64,000 nucleotides of DNA from Rhodospirillales bacterium (GTDB lineage: Bacteria; Pseudomonadota; Alphaproteobacteria; ATCC43930; CGMCC-115725), in NCBI GenBank assembly GCA_027315365.1, contig DAHUYF010000061.1:1-64000 (forward strand), written 5' to 3'. This document shows, in pieces, positions 1 to 8,622 of the stretch. The stretch's first letter is position 1. Each line of letters opens with the position of its first letter. Under the pieces are notes generated by a model. The model did no database searches. It had not been told where the DNA came from and was given only the letters and a program-made list of their open reading frames with translations. The position numbers were made by a program, and so were the translations under genes.

Positions 1-125
1 GCCGCTGGAGCTTCTCCGAGATCGCCGCCGACAGCTTCCGCTGGCGCGGCGAGATATCACTCGACCAGGGCGCCACCTGGCATTGCCACACCGACTTCCG
101 CGCCCGCCGCGCCGGCGCCGGCTGA
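1..125 (+). CDS. C-terminal fragment of a small conserved protein (DUF1579-like tail)
   Basis: Only the last 40 codons lie in the window, read in frame from base 3 to a TGA at 123-125. The tail contains WSFSEIAADSFRWRGE and GATWHCHTDFRARR, a pattern seen at the end of lipocalin-fold DUF1579-type proteins of unknown function. The start and most of the fold are outside the window, so the family call is tentative. The neighbour on the right, a cupin gene, is convergent. Confidence 0.45.
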   Translation, partial: RWSFSEIAADSFRWRGEISLDQGATWHCHTDFRARRAGAG

Positions 126-183
126 TCGCGACGCGCCGGGATCGAGGCGGGCGCAAAGCACGATCCGGCGCCGGACAGCGGCG

Positions 184-714
184 TCAGCGTTCCCGGGCGT
201 CGATCAGCACGAAGGCAATGCGGCAGACCTCGGTGCCGCGATTGACCCAGGCATGGTTGGTGCCGCGCTGCACCACCACGTCGCCGGCGCGCAGATGCAC
301 TTCGGAATCGTCGAGCAGCATGTCGATCTCGCCGGAGACGATCACCGCGTAGTCGATGCTCCGGGTGCGGTGCATATAGGGGTGCCGCGGCGGCCGTGCG
401 TTGCCCGTCGCCTGCTCGCCACCCAGGTCGCGCGCCATCAGATCGGCAGGGATGCCGGCGAGATCCGGCGCGGGCGGGAAATCGACGAGGCGGAAGACGC
501 TGCCACCCTCCGGCGGCGGAATGCCGATCTTGCGCGCGGCCGCGTCCGTCCTGCCGGAAATATCGGCCGGCGTGGCGTCGGCAACCCACATCAGCCGCGC
601 CACCGTGCCGGTGGCTTCCCGCGCGACGGTGTTGGGGCTCGGACCATCCATCAGGACGATCGCCTTGCCGGTCTCGTCATGCCCGGTGACGACGCGGCGA
701 ACCTCGCGCTCCAT
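184..714 (-). CDS. Cupin-domain protein
   Basis: This encodes 176 residues. The C-terminal half is a single-domain cupin: residues around SIDYAVIVSGEIDMLLDD and LRAGDVVVQRGTNHAWVN match cupin motifs 1 and 2, with a His in motif 2 that could bind metal. The N-terminal part (GHDETGKAIVLMDG) is typical of small cupins found in catabolic loci. I chose the ATG at 714 because GAGGGAGG lies 11 bases upstream; the frame is open for another 56 codons, but that stretch is low-complexity and arginine-rich. Enzyme activity and substrate are unknown. It is divergent from the ABC transporter operon and could belong to the same pathway. Confidence 0.85.
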   Translation of the reverse strand: MEREVRRVVTGHDETGKAIVLMDGPSPNTVAREATGTVARLMWVADATPADISGRTDAAARKIGIPPPEGGSVFRLVDFPPAPDLAGIPADLMARDLGGEQATGNARPPRHPYMHRTRSIDYAVIVSGEIDMLLDDSEVHLRAGDVVVQRGTNHAWVNRGTEVCRIAFVLIDARER

Positions 715-1033
715 GGCGTCGAAACCCTCCCTCGCTCCGGCGCCGCGGCGCCGCATCTTGTCGTGCGGTCGAGTGTATGGCGTCCCGCCTCGCGCGCAAG
801 AACGCGACCGGACGATGCTCGCCGTCAAGGAACGCGCCGGCCGCCGCGAAAGCGCACCGCTCCCCGGGCCCGATCTCGCCACACCAAATCAGTGCCTTCC
901 GCTCGGCGCTTGGGCGCAGCGGTCGATGACATCGACCCCGAAATCGCCCGGAAATTCAAGAAACTGACCCGGCGTTCGATCGATCGACTTGACGGTCTCC
1001 GGCGGTGTGATAGCGTTTTCGCGGGAGGAAACG
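715..1033. promoter_or_regulatory. Intergenic region between cupin gene and ABC operon, with a candidate promoter
   Basis: About 320 bases with no convincing gene separate the divergent cupin and transporter genes. A TTGACG at 989-994 followed after 16 bases by TAGCGT at 1011-1016 could be a weak sigma70-type promoter for the transporter operon. GGGAGGA at 1023-1029 is a strong ribosome binding site for the ATG at 1034. The TetR regulator at the end of the operon may act here, but I see no clean operator palindrome. Confidence 0.35.
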
Positions 1034-1114
1034 ATGTTTGAGATCGCCGCGGCGCGACTGCGCCGTCGTCGTCGTCGCGTGCGCACGGCTTCGGCCGCGA
1101 GTACGCGCCCGTGA
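1034..1114 (+). CDS. 26-codon leader ORF, or displaced N-terminus of the permease
   Basis: The ATG sits 4 bases after a strong GGGAGGA Shine-Dalgarno and opens a 26-codon frame (MFEIAAARLRRRRRR...) whose TGA overlaps the permease GTG start (GTGA). The permease GTG has no good ribosome site of its own. Two readings fit: a short leader translationally coupled to the permease, or the true permease N-terminus separated by a one-base loss in the repetitive CGT/CGC stretch near 1060-1080. The Arg-rich start would suit the cytoplasmic N-terminus of an inner-membrane permease. Confidence 0.35.
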   Translation: MFEIAAARLRRRRRRVRTASAASTRP

Positions 1115-2082
1115 AGCGGCCGCGCCTCACCCAGCAGAACATCGTCTTCGCCATCTTCGTGGCGCTCTTCGCCGTCTTCTCGATCTTCCTGCGCGGCTTC
1201 CTCAGCGCCGACAACATGCTGACGTTGCTGCAGAACGTGGCGGTGCTCGGCATTCTCGGCCTCGGCATGGCGGTCGTGGTGATCGGCCGCGGCATCGACA
1301 TCTCGCTGATCGCCTCGCTCGCGGTACCGCCGGGACTGGTGCTGGAGATGGTGCAGAGCGGCCACTCGCTGCCCGCGGCGCTCGGCGCCGCGCTGGCGCT
1401 TACCCTCGCCTTCGGCCTTATCAACGGCTGGCTCGTCGCCTATGCCGAGGTACCGTCCCTGTTCACGACACTGGCCAGCGGCCTGTTCCTCGCCGGCCTC
1501 GGACAGGTCGCGTTCTTCCAGCTCGACGTCGTGCAATGGAGCCCGGCGCTCGACCGCCTCGCCTGGCTCGGCCAGGGCGGGCTCGCCGGCATCCCGACGC
1601 CGGTGCTCATGTTCGCGCTGGCCAGCGCCGCCGTCGCGCTCTTCCTGCGCACCACCCGGCTGGGCGGCTTCATCTATGCCATCGGCGACAATCCCTATGG
1701 CGCCCGCGTCACCGGCATACCGACGCGGCCGGTGATCGTGCTGCAATACGTGCTGGCAGCGCTGATCGGCGCGTTCGCCGGCATGGTGATGGCAGCCTCG
1801 GTCAACAGCATGCCGACCCGCATCTTCAACTCGACCCTGATCTACGACGTCATCCTGGTGGTCGTGCTCGGCGGCATCGGCCTCTCGGGCGGCCGCGGCG
1901 GCGTCGTCAACGTAGTCATCGGCACGTTGCTGATCGGCACCATGCTCAACGGCATGACCATTCTCGACGTGTCCTATTCGGGGCAGAACCTGGTCAAGGG
2001 CCTGGTGCTGCTGGTCGCGATCCTGACGGATTCGTTCGTCAACCCGCGCAACGAGGAGACGGCGCAGCAAGGCGACATCTGA
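1111..2082 (+). CDS. Sugar-type ABC transporter permease (RbsC family)
   Basis: This is a 323-residue hydrophobic inner-membrane protein with roughly eight to ten membrane segments. It carries the RbsC/BPD_transp_2 signature VVVIGRGIDISLIASLA (residues about 54-70) and a late GGIGLSGGRGGVVN loop that would contact the ATPase. Such permeases pair with a second permease and a double-domain ATPase to import pentoses or related polyols; the substrate cannot be read from sequence. The start is a GTG overlapping the stop of a 26-codon leader, so the real N-terminus may lie further upstream in another frame. It is the first gene of an operon that runs through the TetR gene. Confidence 0.9.
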   Translation: MKRPRLTQQNIVFAIFVALFAVFSIFLRGFLSADNMLTLLQNVAVLGILGLGMAVVVIGRGIDISLIASLAVPPGLVLEMVQSGHSLPAALGAALALTLAFGLINGWLVAYAEVPSLFTTLASGLFLAGLGQVAFFQLDVVQWSPALDRLAWLGQGGLAGIPTPVLMFALASAAVALFLRTTRLGGFIYAIGDNPYGARVTGIPTRPVIVLQYVLAALIGAFAGMVMAASVNSMPTRIFNSTLIYDVILVVVLGGIGLSGGRGGVVNVVIGTLLIGTMLNGMTILDVSYSGQNLVKGLVLLVAILTDSFVNPRNEETAQQGDI

Positions 2083-2125
2083 CGCCGTCATCCCTATCAC
2101 GTCGCCGGAAAATGGGAGGAAACTC

Positions 2126-3157
2126 ATGGTGCGAAACAACTCGACGCGATGGTGGGGACCGGCGGCAGCCGGGCTCGGCCTGCTGGCGCTGCTGGGAGCG
2201 ACGCCGCCGGCGCTGGCACAGAAGGGCCTGGACGAGCCGTTCCAGGGCGCGTTCAAGCAGGCGCTGGCCGGCAAGGTGGTGGCCTATGTGCCGGTGGCGA
2301 TGAATTTCGACCTGGCGCAGGGCTGGTACGCCGGGGTCAAGCACGAGCTCGAGCCGTTTGGCGTCAAGGTCGAAGTGCGCGATCCCAATTGGAGCACCAA
2401 CGCCGGCGCCCAGGCGGTGACGACGCTGCTGTCGGAAAAGCCGGCGGTGATGATCATCCACAATCCCGACGTGCAGACCTATGCCAAGCTGCTGCAGCGC
2501 GCGGAGAACGAGGGCATCTACGTCGTGCAGATCAACATGGGCTCGGCCTATCGCACCACCGCCTTCGTCGGCGCCAACTGGATCGAGATCGGCGAGCGCG
2601 ACACCGACGCGGTGGTGGCGGCCTGCAAAGGCAAGTCGAACAAGATCGCGATCGTGCAGGGCGCGCTCTCGGCGGCGGCGAGCGCCTATACGCTGAAGGG
2701 CGTCGAGAACGTGCTGGCGAAGCATCCTGAGATCAAGGTGGTGTCAAGCCAGGCCGCCGACTGGGACGCCGCCAAGGCCAAGGCCATCACCCAGACCGTG
2801 CTCAAGCAGAATCCAGACCTCTGCGGCATCGTCGGATTCTGGGACGGCATGGACATCGGCACCGCCGCCGCGGTGAAGGAAGCCGGGCTGACCGGCAAGG
2901 TGTTCGTCGCGACCTCGGGCGGCGGCGAGCAGCGCGGCGCCTGCGACCAGGTGAAGTCAGGCGGGTTCGATCTCGATCTCAGCTATGACGTGCCGACCCA
3001 GGCGCACGACCTCGCCGGCATCATAAAATGGCTGCTTTCCTCCGGGCTCAAGCCCGGCTCGGTCAAGGGCTCGATGTACACGACCCTCATCCCGATCACC
3101 AAGGAGAATGCCGGCACCGAAGGCACGTGCTGGAGTCTTGCCAGGATGACGCAATAG
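2126..3157 (+). CDS. Periplasmic sugar-binding protein of ABC transporter (Peripla_BP_4)
   Basis: This 343-residue protein starts with a Sec signal peptide (hydrophobic core LGLLALLGATPPALA, cleavage near AQKG at about residue 31). A two-lobe type 1 periplasmic binding fold follows, with typical stretches GKVVAYVPVAMNFDLAQGW and PDLCGIVGFWDGMDIG. It would capture the substrate in the periplasm and deliver it to the two permeases of the operon. A GGGAGGA site 6 bases before the ATG supports this start. It lies 43 bases after the first permease gene and 82 bases before the fused permease. Substrate unknown; the lactonase-like partners suggest a sugar or sugar lactone (inference). Confidence 0.92.
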   Translation: MVRNNSTRWWGPAAAGLGLLALLGATPPALAQKGLDEPFQGAFKQALAGKVVAYVPVAMNFDLAQGWYAGVKHELEPFGVKVEVRDPNWSTNAGAQAVTTLLSEKPAVMIIHNPDVQTYAKLLQRAENEGIYVVQINMGSAYRTTAFVGANWIEIGERDTDAVVAACKGKSNKIAIVQGALSAAASAYTLKGVENVLAKHPEIKVVSSQAADWDAAKAKAITQTVLKQNPDLCGIVGFWDGMDIGTAAAVKEAGLTGKVFVATSGGGEQRGACDQVKSGGFDLDLSYDVPTQAHDLAGIIKWLLSSGLKPGSVKGSMYTTLIPITKENAGTEGTCWSLARMTQ

Positions 3158-3239
3158 AAGCGGCGCCGGACGGGACGGCGGCGCGCCGCCGTCCCGTCGC
3201 CCCGCCCGTGCCGCATCCCCCATCCAGCGCATAGCGTCC

Positions 3240-5357
3240 ATGAACGAAAAGCTCGTCAGCCTGCGCTACCGCTACTGGCCCGATCATCTGCTCGGCGAGA
3301 TCCTGTCGAAGCGGTGGACCGAGACGGCGATCCCGGTGATCGTGCTGATCGCGGTCGCCATCGTCTTCAGCCGCGCCATCCCCGGCTTCCTCACGCCGGC
3401 GAGCCTCGCCGACACCGCGCGCCAGGCCGGCGAGATCGGCTTCGTCGTGCTCGGCATGTCGCTGGTCATCATCGTCGGCGGCATCGACCTCTCGGTCGGC
3501 TCGATGTTCGCGCTCACCGATTTCTGCGCCCTCTTCTGCCTTGATATCCTGAACTGGCCGGTGGCGGCGGTGATTCTGGTCACCCTGGCGGTCGGCGGGC
3601 TGCTCGGCCTCGTCAACGGCATCCTTATCGGCTATTTCCGGCTGCGCGCCTTCATCACCACGCTGATCACGCTCATCGTCTATCGCGCCGGCTACGATCT
3701 GCTGATCCTCGACTATTCCAACCAGATCGCGGCGGCGTTCCCGGACCTGCCGAGCTGGAATTTCATGGGCGGCGGCGATCTCTTCGGCGTGCCCAGCGTG
3801 GCGCTCGTCTATGCCGCGGTTGCGATCTTCGGCCATGTCTTCCTGACACGGCTCAGGCCCGGCTGGCACATCACCGCGATCGGCGGTTCGCGCCGCTCCG
3901 CCTACAATTCCGGCATCCCGGTCCGCCGCACCATCGCGCAATGCTATCTTGCCTCCGGCGTGCTCACCGCGGTGGGCGCCCTCTTCTTCGCGGCGCGGCT
4001 CGGCACGGTCGGCGGCGACATCGGCGTCGGGCTCGAGGTGACGGTGCTGACCGCGGCGATCCTCGGCGGCATCAGCCTCGGCGGCGGCAAGGGATCGGTG
4101 GCCAAGGCGCTGGTCGGCACGCTGATCGTGCTGCTGATCACCAACGGCCTCACCACGCTGTCGGCGCCGGGGGGCGTCAACCGCATGGTGCTGGCGGGCA
4201 TCCTGCTGCTGGCCGCGATGATCGACATCCGCTGGGTCAAGAATCGCTACCGCATCATCAGCAAGGTCTATGTCAGCCCCACCTATCATGCGATGCCGCC
4301 GGTGCCCTCTACCGCCGCCGACAGCGGCACCGCCTTCGCGCTCAACGACCGCCTGCGCGAGGTGAGCGAGATCGGGCTCGGCCGCATCGAGGCGCCCGAG
4401 GACGTGATCCTCGACCGCGAGGACAACCTCTATGCCGGCTCGCGCCACGGCGACATCATCCGCTTCTTCCCGCCCGATTACGAGCGGATGGAGGTCTATG
4501 CTCATATCGGCGGCCAGCCGCTGGGCATGGCGTTCGACCGCCGGGACAATCTCTATGTCTGCATCGGCGGCATGGGACTCTACCGCATCACCCCCGAGCG
4601 CAAGGTCGAGAAGGCGACCGACGAGACCAACCGCAGCTTACGCTCGGTGAACGACGACAGCCGCCTGCGGCTCGCCGACGATCTCGACATCGCCGATGAC
4701 GGCCGCGTCTTCTTCTCCGAGGCGACGGTACGCTACGAGATGCATGAGTGGCCGGTGGACGGGCTCGAGGCGCGCGGCAACGGCCGCATCGTCTGCTACG
4801 ATCCGAACGCCAACACCACCCGCACCGTGCTGCGCGGCCTCAAATTCCCCAACGGCGTCTGCGTCGCCGGCGACGGCCAGTCGATCCTCTTCGCCGAGAC
4901 CTGGGGCTGCACCGTGAAGCGCTACTGGTTCGCCGGGCCCAAGACCGGCAAGGTCGAGCTGGTGCTCGACAACCTGCCGGGCTATCCCGACAACATCAAC
5001 CTGGCGTCGGACGGCAATTACTGGCTCGCGCTGGTCGGCATGCGCTGCCCCGCGCTCGATCTCGCCTGGCGGATGCCGGGCTTCCGGCGGCGCATGGCCA
5101 AGCGCCTGCCGATCGACGAATGGCTGTTCCCCAACATCAATACCGGCTGCGTCATCAAGTTCAACGAGCAGGGCCAGGTGCTGGAATCCCTCTGGGATCT
5201 CGGCGGCGTCAATCATCCCATGATCACCTCGATGCGCGAGCATCGCGGCCATCTCTATCTCGGCGGCATCCAGAACAACCGCATCGGCCGCTACAAGCTG
5301 CCCGGCGCCGATCCCGATTTCGTGCAATACGACGTACGCTGGGGACGGCGCGCATGA
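3240..5357 (+). CDS. ABC permease fused to a strictosidine-synthase-like beta-propeller
   Basis: This 705-residue protein joins two domains. Residues 1 to about 340 form an RbsC-type permease with the signature VIIVGGIDLSVGSMF and the coupling region GGISLGGGKGSVAKAL. Residues about 375-705 form a six-bladed propeller of the strictosidine synthase/SMP-30 superfamily, with APEDVILDREDNLYAGS, a metal-site-like DDLDIADDGRVFFSEA, LKFPNGVCVAGDGQSI and LPGYPDNINLASDGN. Ordinary permeases of this family end near residue 330, so the C-terminal enzyme is an addition. RbsC-type permeases usually have cytoplasmic ends, which would place the propeller in the cytoplasm. There is no stop or ribosome site at the junction. 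It overlaps the next gene by ATGA. Confidence 0.9.
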   Translation: MNEKLVSLRYRYWPDHLLGEILSKRWTETAIPVIVLIAVAIVFSRAIPGFLTPASLADTARQAGEIGFVVLGMSLVIIVGGIDLSVGSMFALTDFCALFCLDILNWPVAAVILVTLAVGGLLGLVNGILIGYFRLRAFITTLITLIVYRAGYDLLILDYSNQIAAAFPDLPSWNFMGGGDLFGVPSVALVYAAVAIFGHVFLTRLRPGWHITAIGGSRRSAYNSGIPVRRTIAQCYLASGVLTAVGALFFAARLGTVGGDIGVGLEVTVLTAAILGGISLGGGKGSVAKALVGTLIVLLITNGLTTLSAPGGVNRMVLAGILLLAAMIDIRWVKNRYRIISKVYVSPTYHAMPPVPSTAADSGTAFALNDRLREVSEIGLGRIEAPEDVILDREDNLYAGSRHGDIIRFFPPDYERMEVYAHIGGQPLGMAFDRRDNLYVCIGGMGLYRITPERKVEKATDETNRSLRSVNDDSRLRLADDLDIADDGRVFFSEATVRYEMHEWPVDGLEARGNGRIVCYDPNANTTRTVLRGLKFPNGVCVAGDGQSILFAETWGCTVKRYWFAGPKTGKVELVLDNLPGYPDNINLASDGNYWLALVGMRCPALDLAWRMPGFRRRMAKRLPIDEWLFPNINTGCVIKFNEQGQVLESLWDLGGVNHPMITSMREHRGHLYLGGIQNNRIGRYKLPGADPDFVQYDVRWGRRA

Positions 5358-6454
5358 TCGCCGCCGTCGGACATTGGGTCGACCGCGTGCTCGGCCGCGG
5401 CGAGGCTTCGACCACGGTTCCGCCCTTCGACGGCCAGCTCAAGCCGAACCAGCTGCTCGAGACCGCCACGGTGCTGGCCGAACTCGACGCGCCCGAGGAT
5501 CTCGCCACCGACGGCAAGGCGGTGTTCGTCGCCAATGGCCGCACAGTGCTGCGGCTGGGCGCCGGCGCGCCCGGCGAGATCGCGCGCTTCGACCGCCCCG
5601 TCACCGCGCTCTGCTGCCTGCCGGATGGCGGCTTGGCGGTGGCGCTCGAGGGCAGCGAGGTACGGACGCTGGGCGGCGTCCGCGAGGGACGGCGCTGGGA
5701 GACGGCGGCAGGCGCGCCGCTCACCGCGGTCAACGCTTTGGCGCCGAGCGCCGACGGGCAGAGCGTGCTGGCGACCGACGGCTCGCGCGCTCAGCCCTAC
5801 GAGCGCTGGTGCCACGACCTCATGGGCCACGGGCGGAGCGGCCGCCTCATCGCCTTCGATCTCGTCGGCGGCGGCGAGCGCCTGCTCGCCGACGGCCTCG
5901 CCTATGCCTTCGGCGCCGCGGCCGCAGGGCCCGCCGTGTGGGTGAGCGAGAGCTGGCGCCATCGGCTGGTGGCGATCGGCGGCCCGAAAGCGGGCCGCCC
6001 GGTACTGGAGGGCCTTCCCGCCTATCCCTCGCGGATCGCCCCGGCCGCGGGCGGCGGCTATTGGCTCACCGCCTTCATCGCCCGCACGCAGCTGGTCGAA
6101 TTCGTGCTGCGGGAGCCGGCCTATTGCCGACGCATGATGCGCGAGGTCGATCCCCGCTACTGGATCGCGCCGCGGCTGAGCTCGGGCAGCACCTTTCTCG
6201 AGCCGATGCAGGGCGCGCATATCAAGACCATGGGCATCCTCAAGCCCTGGGCGCCGCCGCGCTCCTACGGCTTGGTCATCCGCCTAAGTCCGGAGGGCCT
6301 GCCGCGCTATGCGCTGCACAGCCGCGTCGACGGCACGCATCACGGCGTCGTCGCCGCGGTCGAGTGCCGGGGCGAGCTTTTCGTCCTCGCCAAGGGGTGT
6401 CGCAAGCTCCTGCGCCTCTCGGTGGCGGCGATCGAGCAGGAGTTGCTCCCATGA
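5354..6454 (+). CDS. Free-standing strictosidine-synthase/SMP-30-like protein
   Basis: This encodes 366 residues without signal peptide or membrane segment, so it is probably cytoplasmic. It is a divergent relative of the propeller domain fused to the preceding permease: APEDLATDGKAVFVANG, an AVNALAPSADGQSVLATDG blade, WVSESWRHRLVAIGGPKAG and LPAYPSRIAPAAGGGYWLT line up with the same blades. Some conserved acidic positions of the fused copy (DDLDIADDG, PDNI) are changed here (AVNALAPSADG, PSRI), so one copy may have lost catalysis or changed specificity. The ATG overlaps the upstream stop (ATGA), and its own stop overlaps the ATPase start in the same way, indicating tight translational coupling. 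Confidence 0.82.
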   Translation: MIAAVGHWVDRVLGRGEASTTVPPFDGQLKPNQLLETATVLAELDAPEDLATDGKAVFVANGRTVLRLGAGAPGEIARFDRPVTALCCLPDGGLAVALEGSEVRTLGGVREGRRWETAAGAPLTAVNALAPSADGQSVLATDGSRAQPYERWCHDLMGHGRSGRLIAFDLVGGGERLLADGLAYAFGAAAAGPAVWVSESWRHRLVAIGGPKAGRPVLEGLPAYPSRIAPAAGGGYWLTAFIARTQLVEFVLREPAYCRRMMREVDPRYWIAPRLSSGSTFLEPMQGAHIKTMGILKPWAPPRSYGLVIRLSPEGLPRYALHSRVDGTHHGVVAAVECRGELFVLAKGCRKLLRLSVAAIEQELLP

Positions 6455-7947
6455 CCGCGCCGATCCTGGAGCTGCGGCAGGCGACCAAGAAATATGCCGG
6501 CGTGCCGGCGATCGAGAACATCGATTTCGCCCTCGAGCGCGCCGAGATCCACGCGCTGGTCGGCGAGAACGGCGCCGGCAAGTCGACGCTCACCAAGGTG
6601 ATGGCCGGCGTGGTCGCGCTGAGCTCGGGCAAGATGCTGGTCGAAGGGCGCGAGGTCGAGCCGCGCACGCCGCTCGAGGCGCGCCATCTCGGCATCGCCA
6701 TGGTGTTCCAGGAGAACAGCCTGGTGCCGACCATGACGGTGGCGCAGAACCTCTTCCTGGGCCAGGAAAAGTTCTACAACCGGCTGCGCGGCATCTATAT
6801 CGCCGCCCAGCAATTCCTGCAGTCGCTCAATTTCGACGTGGCGCCGACGACCACGGTCAGCCTGCTCGGCGCCGCCAAGAAGCAGATGGTGGAGATCGCC
6901 CGGGCCGTCCTCCACAACGCCAAGGTCATCATCTTCGACGAGCCGACCGCGTCCCTCACCCCCGAGGAGAAGAAATACTTCTTCGATCTCGTGCTCGAGC
7001 TGAAGCGTCGCGGCGTCTCCATCATCTTCATCTCGCACGCGCTCGAGGAGGCGCTGCAGATCTCCGACCGCATCACCGTGCTGCGCGACGGAAAACACGT
7101 GGTGACCGACGCGACCCGCAGCTTCGACCGAGCACGCATCGTCCAGGCAATGGTCGGCCGCGACCTGTCGCAGACGCTCTACGGCCGGCGCAAGCAGTCG
7201 ACGCGCCCGCCAGGGCAGCGCGTACTCTCGGTGCAGAATCTGCGCATGGCGGCGCTGGTAAAGAACACCTCGCTGTCGATTTTCGCCGGCCAGATCACCG
7301 GCGTCTTCGGCCTGGTCGGCGCCGGCCGGACCGAGACCTTCAAGGTGGTGGCCGGCGTCATGAAGCGCGACTTCTTCCATGGCGGCGAGGTGCTGCTGCA
7401 CGGGCAACGGGTGCGCTACCTGGTACCCGCGCCGGCGGTGCGCGACGGCATCGCCTATGTCACCGAGGATCGCAAGGTCGAAGGCTTCTTCGAGACGATG
7501 TCGATCGCGCGCAACATCTATATGGGATTGCTGGCGAAGCTCGGCAGGAAGCGCCCGCTGCTGTCGCAGCGCGAGGCCGAGGCGGTGGGCGAGACCTGGG
7601 TCAAGCGGCTCAACGTCCGCGCCATCGGCAAGGAGGTGAAGGTGGTCGAGCTCTCCGGCGGCAACCAGCAGAAGGTGGTGATCGCCAAATCGCTGGTGCA
7701 GGAACCGGAGCTCGTCATCTTCGACGAGCCGACGCGCGGCGTCGATGTCGGCGCCATCGCCGAGATCCACCAGTTGATCAACCGCCTCGCCGACGAGGGC
7801 AAGGCGGTGGTGGTGATCTCGTCCTATCTGCCGGAGATCATGGCGCTCTCCGACCGGGTGCTGGTCGCCCGCCAGGGCAAGGTGGTCGAGGAATTCTCGG
7901 CGCTGGAGGCGACCGAAGAGAAGATCATGTATGCCGCGATCCACTGA
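6451..7947 (+). CDS. Sugar ABC transporter ATP-binding protein (two nucleotide-binding domains)
   Basis: This is a 498-residue double ATPase of the RbsA/MglA type. The N-terminal domain has Walker [10 protein letters not shown] near residue 37 and Walker [11 protein letters not shown]; its ABC signature is degenerate ([16 protein letters not shown], so LLGA rather than LSGG). The C-terminal domain has a degenerate Walker A (GLVGAGRTE), a good signature [13 protein letters not shown] and Walker [12 protein letters not shown], the usual asymmetry of this family. It energises the two permeases from the cytoplasmic side. Its start overlaps the previous stop by ATGA and its end overlaps the TetR gene. 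Confidence 0.95.
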   Translation: MTAPILELRQATKKYAGVPAIENIDFALERAEIHALVGENGAGKSTLTKVMAGVVALSSGKMLVEGREVEPRTPLEARHLGIAMVFQENSLVPTMTVAQNLFLGQEKFYNRLRGIYIAAQQFLQSLNFDVAPTTTVSLLGAAKKQMVEIARAVLHNAKVIIFDEPTASLTPEEKKYFFDLVLELKRRGVSIIFISHALEEALQISDRITVLRDGKHVVTDATRSFDRARIVQAMVGRDLSQTLYGRRKQSTRPPGQRVLSVQNLRMAALVKNTSLSIFAGQITGVFGLVGAGRTETFKVVAGVMKRDFFHGGEVLLHGQRVRYLVPAPAVRDGIAYVTEDRKVEGFFETMSIARNIYMGLLAKLGRKRPLLSQREAEAVGETWVKRLNVRAIGKEVKVVELSGGNQQKVVIAKSLVQEPELVIFDEPTRGVDVGAIAEIHQLINRLADEGKAVVVISSYLPEIMALSDRVLVARQGKVVEEFSALEATEEKIMYAAIH

Positions 7948-8608
7948 ACGACGGGCCGCGGTGCGGCCCCGTCTTCCGCCCGCCGCCAAGCGAAGCCCGA
8001 CGCGGCCCCGCCATCCCGCCTTCGATCCGGCCGAGCGCCACGACCAGCGGCGCGCGGCGATGGTGCGCACCGCGGTGCACCTCTTCAACCGCTCGGGCTT
8101 CCACGCCACCTCGGTCGAGGAGATCGCGAGCGAGCTCGGCCTCTCCAAGGCGCTGCTCTATCACTATTTCGTCGACAAGACCGAGCTGCTCTACGAATGC
8201 TATCTCTACGCGCTCGACTGCACCCTCGCGGCGGTGAGCGAGGCGGCGCGGACGGGGCGCAGCGGGCGCGAGAAGATCGAGATCTACATCCGGTCGCAGT
8301 TCGAGACGCTGGCTGGCGCCGACGGCGCCGCCTGGGTGCTGACCGATCTCTCGGCACTGGCGCCGCAACAGCGCCGCCAGGTGCGCAAGCAGTCGCGCTC
8401 CATCGACAAGATGCTGCAGGGATTTCTCGCCGAGGGCGTCGCCGACGGCACCATCGCCGGCGCCCAGCCCAAGATCACCGAATTCTTCCTGATCGGCGCA
8501 CTCAACTGGCTGCCGCGCTGGTACAAACCGGGCGGCACGCTGTCCGGCCGGGAGCTGGCCGAGATCTTCCTGCGCCTGGTGGTCGACGGGCTGCGGCCGC
8601 GGGTCTGA
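7931..8608 (+). CDS. TetR/AcrR family transcriptional regulator
   Basis: This 225-residue protein has an N-terminal helix-turn-helix at about residues 40-85 (TAVHLFNRSGFHATSVEEIA then LGLSKALLYHYFVDKTELLY), the classic TetR DNA-binding unit, followed by a helical ligand domain resembling TetR_C with a conserved GALNWLPRWYKPGG near residue 190. The first 30 residues are basic and proline-rich and may be non-native; an internal ATG at residue 44 is too late to keep the HTH. The gene overlaps the end of the ATPase, so it is expressed with the transporter and probably controls it in response to the substrate or a CoA-type ligand (inference). Confidence 0.88.
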   Translation: MPRSTERRAAVRPRLPPAAKRSPTRPRHPAFDPAERHDQRRAAMVRTAVHLFNRSGFHATSVEEIASELGLSKALLYHYFVDKTELLYECYLYALDCTLAAVSEAARTGRSGREKIEIYIRSQFETLAGADGAAWVLTDLSALAPQQRRQVRKQSRSIDKMLQGFLAEGVADGTIAGAQPKITEFFLIGALNWLPRWYKPGGTLSGRELAEIFLRLVVDGLRPRV

Positions 8609-8622
8609 CGACGCGGCCGCCG

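Noticed and set aside
3096-4505. Long minus-strand open frame of 469 codons antisense to the fused permease
   Set aside because: Its translation is rich in His, Arg, Asp and Gln with no domain, and it is the mirror frame of a clear permease; high GC leaves such frames open by chance.
6340-8148. 602-codon minus-strand frame opposite the ABC ATPase
   Set aside because: Product is a low-complexity charged peptide without motifs; the plus-strand ATPase has all Walker motifs.
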